This document shows positions 46,801-58,800 of a stretch of DNA of 64,000 nt, in pieces. The position numbers were made by a program, and so were the translations under genes. Under the pieces are notes generated by a model. The model was not told the origin of the DNA and did no database searches. It saw only the letters and a program-made list of their open reading frames with translations. Position 1 is the stretch's first letter. Each line of letters begins with the position of its first letter. Origin of the DNA: Brachypterus glaber (lineage: Eukaryota > Arthropoda > Insecta > Coleoptera > Kateretidae); NCBI GenBank assembly GCA_958510825.1, contig OY294049.1, positions 1,984,001 to 2,048,000 of the forward strand. The letters run 5' to 3'.

Positions 46801-49800
46801 AAAAGCCCTAGAGCGTATTCTGAGGCTCTCGATTTCAAACTTGTCGCCTATTCTGCTCAATTTCATGGGATGTTAACAGCAAGAACAAAAAGCAAAGCAT
46901 GTATCAAGAATAAAAACGAATTTTTGTCGACCTTATCAGTTTAAAACAATCTGATTGTTAAAAAAAAAAATATTTAATTTTATTCATCTGATTTAATCTT
47001 TTTAAATATGTGCAATAACTTCTGTGCTGACCTATGTTAAAAAAAATAACCTATCATTAAAACATAACTTGCTCTATGCTGTCTTATTGTTAAAAAAAAC
47101 TTGGGAAAGTCGTTTTGATCTTGGAGTTGTGACAAGTGCGTTTGTATGTTCAGACAAATCCCTACTATGACATGGGTTACCAGACTCCCACGACGATGGC
47201 GACGGTCAGAGACGGATCACTGAGCAACGTGGGTTACGGACTGAGTGACGCGAGATTCACGCGCGGCGACAACAACGCGTCGCCCGTGCCGTCGACGCTA
47301 TCGCAACAGACCAGCACGCTGACGCAGGGCCACCAGGCGCAGCCGATTCTAGCCGGAGGAGCGCCGCCCTATTTCTTTGCGACGGCGTTCAACACGATTG
47401 CACCCAACTACCAGTTTGGAACCATGTACACGGTAAGTAACGTGGCAATATACACTATTAGGGTGGTCCAAAAAAAATTATTTACTTAATCTTTTCATGT
47501 GTCCAAGTCCATGTGTCGTGTTTAGAACGCCCTTAGAGTAAAAATTTATAGAGACAACGTTAAGGGCTCTTAAATCCCTAAAATCACGCAAATATCGATA
47601 AAATTCGTATAAAACCAACTCTAGTATTTGTAATTTTAAAAAATTTAAAAACCTTGATATCTATATTTTTTCTTTTTAAGTATCAATAAAGCCTGCCAAA
47701 TCTTAGCCTGATCAAAAGTTTGTAACCGGTGCCAACAAGGCCCCGAAATTACCCCTAAATTCCGAAAAAGTACATCTTCTATTAATTTGTGCTACTGACG
47801 AATTATAAAAATTAAATGAAAAAGTTTTTATGTCACTTTTATTTTCTATATAAACATATTTTAGTTATTTTAAAATATTACGTTAATCTACGCAACGAGT
47901 ATGGGGTCTAAGCCGAGGTCTAAGCGCCATTTAACATCAAAGTTTTAACAAACATCGCATCAAAATGTTCATGTTAATTGGCGCTTAGACCCCATACTCG
48001 TTGCGTAGATTATCGTAATATTTTAAAATAACTAAAATAGGTTTATGCAGAAAAAACATTGACATAAACTTTTTTGTTTAATATTTATAATTTGTCAGTA
48101 GTACAAATTAATAGAAAATGCACTTTTTCGGAATTTAGGGACAATTTTGATGCCTTGTTGGCACGCGTTAAAAACTTTTGATCAGGCTAAGATTTTGTAG
48201 GCTACTTTTTATACTCAAAAAGAAAAAATATAGATATAAGGCTTTTAAATTTCATAAAATGATTTTCGGGTTTTTAGGGCCCTAAAAGTACCACTTAGGG
48301 TTGTCTATATAATATTTTACTCTAAGGGCGTTCTAACCACGACAAATAGAAACGATTAAGCAGATTTTTTTTTTGGACACCGTAATACACTATTCTTCGT
48401 GTCTGAAATAGAACGCAGTGACTAATATCTAAAACGTATTATGCTGCTCTCCTATAAGGGATTCCCCTCAGACGGAGTTACGCGAACCGCACCCGAATTG
48501 CTATGATCCTCGCTTTTTAGCACACTTTCGCAAATGAGTCACTGCAGTCTATTTTAGACACGGATTAAGGTACTTAAAAAAAATTGCTTCTTGAATTCTA
48601 GATTTTTTTGTCTGATTATTGTGTCCCAATAATATTTATTTTTATTAGCTCGTTTACGAGATAATTTGCCTATTGTATTTTATGAAAAAGGCCCGATTTT
48701 TTTTGCGCACATTCAGGAATTAATAATAGACCCAATCCGCGCAGATTCAGGCCAATTTCGATGCACTATATTGACGGATTTGCCTGAAATTTGGGATACT
48801 TGTTCCTTAAGTGTCCATTAGAAGATATAGTTATAGTTTATTTCTTTTAAATATTACATAGGCATGGAGAGCCCCAAATAAGCTTTCGGCTTGTGCTAGG
48901 GGCTCTCCATTAATTAAAAAAAAAACCTATATATCTTAGAATATATAAGAAATGTATGTCCTCTTTAATAGTGAAACCCGTTTTAGTATCTCAATTAGTA
49001 TTTAAGTTATTCCACGAGAAAGTCAGCTTTTCCAAAAATAAATTTTTTCTTCAAGCTTACTAAAATGTTCATATTTTATAACTGAACACAGTAGTTAGAA
49101 GTGATCTATTTTTTTACAGTAAAAAAATGAGTTTATTGTACGCCATAAGTAGTAAAAGTTAGTTAGCAAAACCACCACTGGCGGCAGCACTCTGACTTTG
49201 ATGACAGCCAGACTTCAAACTTGTTTGTTTATTATGTAAACAGGTGGTTGACTCGAGATTTTGTGCAAAAAACTTGTGTGAAATTGATTAAAAATGATTG
49301 AAGAAGAATATATGGTTTATACACCTACAAATATCTCCGAAATTGAAAATGCTACATTAGACAAATTACCATCGAAATCGCGAAAAGTGTACGATTTAGC
49401 CTACGAAAAAAAATTAAAATAAGCTAAGGAAGGTTTAAGTTTATTTCGAAAGAGTTTTATTGGCCTATTTTAATAAAAAAAATAAACATACTTTATTAAT
49501 GAATAAATCAAATTCAAAAATTAATTTTTAAAAAAATATATAGAATGCTTAAAGAAAAAATAGTATGTTCCACTCAGAGGAAAAGTGCTTTTTTTACTCG
49601 TCTGTAGTTTCCGCTCCGCGTCGTCCGTAAATTCTACAGACTAGTAAAGAAAGCTTCACTTTTCCTCTTAGTAAAACAATATACTATTTATGGTAAGTTT
49701 TTAAATAATTATATCTCTGGATTTTTTTTTTGGGCAAAATCCCGCAAAATCTTTTAAGTAATCTTCTAATGGACACTTAAGGAACAAATAACCCGAATTT

Positions 49801-52800
49801 CAGACAAATCCGTCACTAAAATGTATTCAACACGGCATTCCTGTAGGATTAATGAGGTGAAGTAGCTCTACAGTAAAATCTGATAATGGATCATGGTAAC
49901 AGAAGGTGTACATATTGCAGAACCATTTTCAGCTAAATCCAGAAAATGGTAAATAATCTTCTGCAGGATAATTGCATATTTTGTTGAATGATTCCGATAG
50001 TATTTTTTACCTCATTCCTAATATCTTTAAAATAAATATCTATATTTTTCCGTTTTCGAGAAAATGCTCTTGAAAATATTTTTTTTCCGATTTTCAAGTG
50101 TTTGTAGAAAAATTATCATGGTACATGAAAGCTTTTATCCAGGCTTCAATTAGAGCGGGGTTACTCTTTAAAATCCTACAAGAAAACCTTAACACAATGT
50201 TTATTGCTAAATTTAAAATCAGTTTTAAAATACCTCTGAAACCTCGGTTTATCCAAACTGCATTTGTCTTTGCTACATAGTGTTTTGCCGAATTTTGTCA
50301 AGATGCTTGGTTTTTGTATAACTTTCATTTTTGACAGTAATTGCATATTATTTTAGTATCATAACGTTCTGTATTTGAGATTTTTAGGGGTAAAATTCGC
50401 TGCTAAAATAATGACACTAAATATAGTTTGCATAAAATGTGTTATCAGCGGTATTTTAAAACTGTTTTTAAATTTACCACTAAACATTGTGTTAAGGTTT
50501 TCTTGTACGCTCTAATTGAAGCCTGGATAAAAGCTTTCTACAAGCACGAAAAACGAAAAAAAATATTTTCAAGAGAATTTTTCTCGAAAACGGAAAAATA
50601 TAGATATTTATATATATTCGAAATCAGGTAAAAAAATACTATCAAAATCATTCAACAATATATACAATTTGTTGTCAGAATTATTCTGCAGAAGATTATT
50701 TACCATTATTTACCGAAAACAAGTTTTCTGGATTTAGCTGAAGCTCATTAAAACTTCAGGAATACCGTGTCAACTTGGCCTGAATCTGCGCGGATTGAGG
50801 CAATATTACTTTCTTTTGTATTTTTGGAGGGTTAAGAAAGTAGTCTTTTATTAAGTTTTGAAGACAGCTGATACACCCCTCCTAGATCATATTAGTCATT
50901 GAACAACTTTTGACTTGTTTAGTATTAAGTCAGAGCTACACATTGATTTACAACCTACTCTTATGCTAAATAACTATGAATTGGAAACAAATCTGTAGTA
51001 TAACTTATTAGAACATCGTTCGACGTCATACCCATATGACTCCGCCCACAGGGCGTGGCTATGCATGCATTGACTCGCGTGTAGAAGTGTGTGACATAAA
51101 ATAATGTTCTTCAGAGTACAAGCTTTTCCGTTTTACAGCATGTTTTTAGCGCACTAGTACAAACGGTCGGTATAAAACTAGTACTTTAATATACTATTAT
51201 GAATCTGATGTTTCTATATAGCAACTGCCAGCGGCGACGAATGCCCATGGGACAAACAACAGTAACCAGTACCCGAAACCTGGTACGTACGGTTCTGGCT
51301 ACGGGGGCTACGACACGCTGAGCCAGACGCAAGACTACACGAAAGGAGGCTACGCGAACGCACAGAGTCAGAAGGGCACTGGCGGGAACGCATCGACGAC
51401 GGGCACCACAGGCACCGACCTGACGTCGATGTACGGAAAATCTCACGCTGCTCTAGGAAAAGTCAATGTAAGTATTGCATGTACTGCGAAAAAATAGGGT
51501 TTACATGCGCTCTTGAAAACCTGGAATTTCAGTATGGAAATGTCATTGAATTTCTGGGGTAATTCTTTTACACTTGCTTGAGTTAGTTGTCAGTGACAGT
51601 CACGAACAATCAATGAATGTCACCTATTGTACTGTTACTGGACAGCGGTTTTGATTAGGGTCCCTAATTTTTATTTAAACATACGTTTCTTCAACTTCTA
51701 GTAATAAACAGTTGCGTGCAATGATGTCAGTAGCATTTTTCATTAGTTTTTGCGTTAGGGAAAGTCGACTGTCAATAAATGACGGTTATTATACACGGTG
51801 TCCCACGGTAGACATATCACCCAAATTGTGGCGTTATAACGCGTTATTAACACATATATCAAAATTAAATTTTCACCAAGTTACCTTCAATTAAACAAAA
51901 GTTTTCTACTCTTTTTGAGCTAGAACTCCACAGTTCCATTTTTTTAGCATAACATTTTTAAATGCCAAAATTAAAAAATATATATTTCGTTATTGTATAA
52001 TAGTTGTTTTTACTAAAAACATTAATTTTCTATTAACATTTTTAATTTTAAATTTTTTTAAAATATGTCACTTTTATTGTGGAATGGCGCTATCGCAAAA
52101 AAAAGGAAGTGAAATTAAAATTTTCAAACAGGATTTTCATAAAATGACATTAAATGTCAAATTTGATACTCGCAAAGAATTAGATTTAATTGATAAGATA
52201 TTCATTGATATTAAAATTTAACAATGATGTAAACTATTATTTGTCTACTATCTACTTTTTAGCGTTAGTGAGTCATTCCTAAAAGAAAGTTTTTTTTTTA
52301 ATTTCTTAAAATTAATAATTTAAATGGAAAGTTAATGTTTTTAGTGAAAAAAAAACCTATTATGCAATAAAGAAAAAATATATATTTTTTTATTTTGGCT
52401 TTTAAAAATGTTATGCTAAAAAAATGCACATGTGGAGCTCTATCTTTTGTTTGGGGTCAATGGAAGATAATTTGGTTTATATAGACTGGTAAAAATTTCA
52501 TATTGATATCTCTGTTAATAACGCCACAATTTGTGGTATTTGTCTACCGTGGGACACCTTGTATATAAATAACCTCATATTATATTATAATGGGCAACTC
52601 ACCATCCTAGCTTTATGTACATCTAAGACAGGGGGAACGTATTACACTTTTTTCTCCAGAATGTATCTTATCGTTATTTTAATAAAACGAAAAAAAAAAA
52701 GCAGTGCGCTAAAAAGATAAGGATTTTTTTTTCAAAAATATTTTTACTTTTAGTCATACGAAAAACAGGGATTTCACTCGGGCACACCGCCGCCATTTAC

Positions 52801-55800
52801 CGGGGCACTCCACGGCAGTCAGAACGCAGGGTTAGCGCCCAGCGGCACGGGCTACGCGCCCCAGGTGTACATACCGACGATGCCGCCACACCAACAGCAC
52901 CATTCGACGGCGCTCATGCATCAGCCACATCTCCAGGTAGGTTAGACGTATGTTTTGTATGTGACGGTTTCTGTTATTAAATATTTTTTATTGAAATTTT
53001 CAAGGAGTTTTAATTTTTAAAACAATGTACATACTGCTTTCGTGGTTAGCCTTAAAGAGACAATACACACATTTCCAAAATTCTTGGCCCCCCAATTAAT
53101 TTGAAACGTAAAAAAAAATATTCTAATAAATATATGAGTTCAATTTTACATTTTATTGAAATGCTTTTATCACATGTAAGGTTATTTTTATGGAATTTGT
53201 AAAATACTGTATCAGTTAATTTTTATGAAAAAAATCAAACTCGTCACAAAATGTGAGAAACAACGATGTCAATAACCAGTATGTCCTTCTCTATTCTCAA
53301 GCAAAAAATTTACACCCAAAAAATTATTCAATCAATCGTTATTCCATTTCCAAACGAAATTGGAGATAATTTCATTTTTATGCACAATAACGCCACTTCC
53401 CACCGCACAAGAAGGGTTACCAATTTGCTACAGCAAAGGAATGTTCAAAGAATGAACTGGCCAGCAAACTCACCTGACATGAATCCTTGTGAGAAGGTGT
53501 GGAATATGCTAAAATGACCATTTTGAATAGAGATAACCCCCCGTTCACCCTTCAGGAGCTAATTGTTGCTGGTCAAGAAGAATGGAACATATCGCAGGAA
53601 GCCATTAACAGCCTTTTTACTGTCATGGACAGACGTGTTAACTTTTTACTTGAGAACATCTTTGTTTCTCACATTTTGTGATGACTTCGATTTTTTTCAG
53701 TTTTAAAAAATTAATTCCAGGCCGTGTACTCATTCCATAAAAATAACCTTGCATGTGATAAAGCATTTTAATAAAATTTTATTTGTTAGAATAATTTTTG
53801 TTAACGTTTCAAATTAATTGGGGGCCAAGAATATTGGTGATGTGTTTAATATAAATTTGCTACAAAAATCAGATAAAAATAAATAGGGCGCTATTAGTAA
53901 GAAGTCTGGAAATTATAAATTTTCGGTTTAATAGGAAAAATTTCAGATCATATCTGCAACCCAAGGCTGGGTAGACCAAGAGTGCCTTTATGTGACATTT
54001 TCTGTGGAGTGGAGACAAACTTTTATTTGTTAGTTATGGTCTGTTTCATCAAGCAAGATAGTAAATTAAAAATCGTAAATATTTTTAAAACAGATTCGAA
54101 TATTGGATGTGCGAATATACTGCGTAGTTTATTTTATATAATAACTATATTCTATACACAAACATATACTATTCAAACCTGTTGTAAAAATATTTAATGT
54201 GCGATTTTTAATTTACTCTCATGCTTGATGAAACAGACCATATACTTCTTTATTAAATGAGTTTGCTAAAGAAGCTTTGGTTTGATAAAATATTTATGTG
54301 GTGTGAATTTCAAAGCTCAGTTTTTGACTTTGTGACATAACTGCTTGCCACTAAGTGGACAATTCAGATTTGTATGTCAACTATTTAACAAGCTACTATG
54401 TCACAAGAACAAAAACTGCATTTTAAAACTTGCCTCATCATATGTTCTTAAGTATTGTACTTAGTCATAATAGCTGCAATGTATCATGAATGTTCAGCCT
54501 TGAGTGCGCATTAACCTAACTCCACCCTGCCCCATCTTAGGAACACATTTAAGGTGAAGTGGGATGGACTTGTGTTTCTACGCATTTATGGTTGATTGTT
54601 CAGTAAATATTGTACCAGCTTTGACAATCTCATTTTTATTAATATAGTTTTATAAGAGGCTGTCCATAAATAACACAAATTGTGAAAATTACCCATATTT
54701 TACCCTGCTCATGTAAGGATTGTAGAAATTTCTTGTGGTGGCTAGTTACAGGCGATTAAAATATTTACATGTTGGTTTAACCTCGTACTATTCTACTTAA
54801 TTAATAATTCTCCAAGTCCAGGACTTGTGTGGGCTAGAAGTAGACGGAACCACCGGCTTACTGACTTTCAAACCAGTTTTTAGAGGGTTTCTGTTTTACC
54901 TGTCGCCTTCGCCAAATTTTAATAGTTAATTAACTGAATAAGGCGTTCGACTGATTCCCCCATAACTTTTCATAGTATTATAATTATTATGCAATTGCAC
55001 ATTATTAATATTTTCCATATTTTGGAAATATTAAAAATATGCGTGCCGTTGTTTATGGAGCGCCCCAAAAATCGTTGGTATTGTTGCATGTTATGCAAAG
55101 CAAAGTTTATCCACGCATGCTATTTAAAATTTAGCACGTTTAGATTATTGTCTCTTTACTTTTACATCTTATGTCAAATCCATTTGCAGACGGAATTTAT
55201 TTTTAAATATTTTGCGTTTTACTTCTATATATATATGAAGTTATTTTTTCAGCGTAAGTGTATTTTTGCGTCAATTTCACTAGCGTGTGATATTTCTACA
55301 ACCTACTTACTGCTAGCACAGTCGGTTTTCAACTTTGCTAAGAGGTTTATCAAAACGTCTATTATAGTTAGTAAAAGTCTATTATAACTAGTTAAATGTC
55401 ACATGAACGTCCATCTTTGAGTGCGCATTAACACTACTCCACACTGTCTATCTTTGAAACATTTTTTTCTGTTATTTATATTTAGTGCCTTCGCCATTAA
55501 ATTTTCATAAAAATAAGGTTTTTAAGATGGGGCAGGGTGGAGTTATGCGCACTGAAGGCAATGACGCTACTTACTGAAATTGACGAGGAATTAAAGTGGA
55601 TCTGACAAAATTTGTTATTTATTAATGATTTGGTGTGCGTCAACTCTACGGGCGAGAAACTTTTTATCTCTACAATATTCTTTTTACAAACACCAAGCAT
55701 GTATCGACATTTTTGGTTATTTAGGTTTTGTTTTGCTTGTAGATGGATGTCAGGCACCAAGGCCGACGCGTGGTAAGTCATTTTAAGACACACCATGCTT

Positions 55801-58800
55801 TATATGTATCACCTTTCCCATTAGATCTGGACATTAAAACAAAACGTGGAAACGGTCTGGCAAAACTGAGTCTGATTGGAAAAAAAATAATTTCTTTTAT
55901 TATGCATAGATCATTTTGAATTTTTGGAGCAAGAATATGTATTCAAAATTCGTATAAATTTAAGTAACTTGTTCAGATGTACCAAAATCTAAAAAAAAAA
56001 CTTAACATTTAAATTCTGTCCTAAAATTAACACTAACACTCGATTTTTTTTAAGTTTTCCAAAAAGATAAATCGACACTCCCCCAAGCAACAAGGACGTA
56101 ATTCAAGTTAGACCCATTTTGAGTTATACTCATAGGTAAACGCCTTGAAAAAAGACACACATGGTGGTACTACTCAGATTTCTCCACAGGCCATTTTAAC
56201 CAAAAGTTTACCTAAAAACACTAAAGTAAAAAAATTTTAACTTTAATATTATCAGAAACAAACAATAAATAAACAATAAATATTTATAAAGTTAAATAGA
56301 GAATTTTATAAACTTTCAAATAAGGTATTTCATGGCTTCCTTTTCCACTTCAATCATTTACCCACCCTTAAATAACAAAAAAAAATATTTTAGATTTTAA
56401 GCTTTCACGGCCATTAAGATATAAAGAACTTTCACTTTCGGGTTTAGACCGTGTTAATGGATTTTCACTTTCCGACGTTTCGTCTCTTACTACTAGAGAC
56501 ATCTTCAGGGATTAATCTGAAACTAAGTTTCGAATCAACTTGTGTCACTATTTATGACGAGTTGTGGTTATTCACCCGTGACGAGGTTTTTCCTATCAAA
56601 GACTTCCATATTGCAGGTAAGTGGTAACCAGTGTCCCGATTGATATTGTTAGGATGCTTGATGATTTCTATCGATTCCCGTATCTTCCTTGGCATTTTTC
56701 TGTTTTCTGTTAATATTTGTTTTGTTTCAGACAAATTGATTTTATGACCTGTTTCATGTACATGTTCGGCTACTGCCGATAAGGAAATTTGTTTCTTTCT
56801 TATATTGCGCTCATGCTCTTGAAGTCTTGTAGAACTCAGAACTCCTTAAACTAACCAAAGCCTTGACCATGAATGGTTATACCAAAAAAGACATTAATAA
56901 GACCATATACAAATACAGAAATCCCAGACCCAAACAACAGGACAATAGTGACAATGACAGACAGACACAAGTTATACTTCCCTATGTCAGCGGTATCACG
57001 GATAAAATAGGTAAACTTTTGAAGAAGTCAAATATTAAGCCTATATTTCGGTCCAAGCAAAAATTAGGTCAATGTTTGACTTCAACAAAAGACAAAATAC
57101 CCCTGAGTTCAGAAGGCGTATATAAAATACCCTGCTCCTGTGGTACGGTTTACATAGGTGAAACTAAGAGAAAAATTTCTACAAGACTTCAAGAGCATGA
57201 GCGCAATATAAGAAAGAAACAAATTTCCTTATCGGCAGTAGCCGAACATGTACATAAAATCAATTTGTCTGAAACAAAACAAATATTAACAGAAAACAGA
57301 AAAATTCCAAGGAAGATACGGGAATCGATAGAAATCATCAAGCATCCTAACAATATCAATCGGGACACTGGTTACCACTTACCTGCAATATGGAAGTCTT
57401 TGATAGGAAAAACCTCGTCACGGGTGAATAACCACAACTCGTCATAAATAGTGACACAAGTTGATTCGAAACTCAGATTAATCCCTGAAGATGTCTCTAG
57501 TAGTAAGAGACGAAACGTCGGAAAGTGAAAATCCATTAACACGGTCTAAACCCGAAAGTGAAAGTTCTTTATAAAAAAAAATATTTTAGAAATTTAGCTG
57601 TCGTGAAAAATGACAATATATGAGTTACGGCTTTGTTGCTTGGGGGTATCGAAATAAGATAATATTGGTTGCGTTCAACTTGTTGCTGGCGCGTAGAAAC
57701 ATAGAATGAATCCATTCTAGCTCTAGATACGGTATAACTATATATATGGTATGTTAGAATGATCACATGTGGTGTCATCTTTTGTCTATAAAAGTGAAGA
57801 AAACTGTAAAAAAATTAGCAAACGTATATACCGGGTGAGTTTTATTTATATCCACACCTAAAATTAAGATTATTTTTCATTCGATAAAAACGAAACTAAA
57901 ATGGTGGATTCAATTTTACTTTTTTTTTTCGTTTTCGTTTTTATCGTATAAAAACGAGATACACGAAATTTATCTTGGACATAAATAAAACTCACCCGGT
58001 ATATATTTTACCATGAAATATTAAATAATTTAAAGGAATTTAAAGTTTTGCGTTAAAATTACATGAAGTTTATTAGTTTTTCTTAATATTTGACCAATTT
58101 TTCATCAGTTTAGTTAAAAAAAGTCCAAACGTTATTTCCGGACACTCTGTATAGTAATTTCTTAAAACAGGTCCCAGTTCTGCCTATCAAAACATAAACC
58201 TTCATTAAAATGCTATGCATTACATAAATATGCTCCAGATCTGATTTAATATGCACGTAACAAAATGTTTAACTCATGCTTTAATTATGTAACTCCCTCT
58301 TCCGTTAGTTCACATTGCTATAACTTTAAACCCATTTATGTTTAGTATAATTAAATTTATTTTTCGTGTTTTATTGTGACATTGCTAGCAATTTTTAGTA
58401 ACATTTGTTATTCTTACGTTTTGTATTTTTAAAATAACGTATTTTACTGGATGATACAAATCACTCTTTTCACCTCTGCACTACATTTCTGGTTTTGTAC
58501 ATTTTTCAGAACCATTTCGAGTTGTTGGGCTGTCAACACTCCCATTGTTTATGTACCAGATAAAATAGCAGTCGACACTCCCATTGTTTATGTACCAATG
58601 TACCAGATAAAATAGCAAAGGCGAAAAGACTAGCTTTTACAGTTAACATATACTATTTCAGTGGCGGCCATATTTAAAACTTCACAAAATTTTACTGGTA
58701 GGCGGACTTTGTGCACTCTAGACTTCACCTCAATTGTGGAGCAAACATGCAAAAACCGATAAATCCATGTTATCAAATTTTGAGATATTAGCAGAAAACT

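Larger units (their letters stand above)
56395..57572 (+). mobile_element. 5'-truncated Penelope-like element with an inverted end copy
   Basis: An 18-bp direct duplication (nine A then TATTTTAGA) flanks the insert at 56377-56394 and 57573-57590. The body (about 56833-57572) holds the endonuclease ORF; the left part (56395-56832) is an inverted copy of the 3' half, including the last 60 codons of the ORF. Inverted partial terminal repeats of this kind are typical of Penelope-like elements. Confidence 0.85.
55990..57700 (-). mobile_element. Second copy of the CACCCGGTATA-type element, split by a Penelope-like insertion
   Basis: In reverse it matches the element at 1340-4505: the phrases ACATGGTGGTACTACTCAGA, ACCAAAAGTTTACCTAAAA and CCCAAGCAACAA are shared. 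It is uninterrupted where the first copy holds the non-LTR element, and interrupted at 56395-57572 where the first copy is whole. Confidence 0.7.

Noticed and set aside
53266..53845. Functional Tc1-like transposase
   Set aside because: It lacks the DNA-binding and first catalytic blocks and has a frameshift, so only a remnant is annotated.
54989..55387. A 132-codon frame starting [17 protein letters not shown]
   Set aside because: Hydrophobic composition fits translated AT-rich DNA; no homology or splice support.
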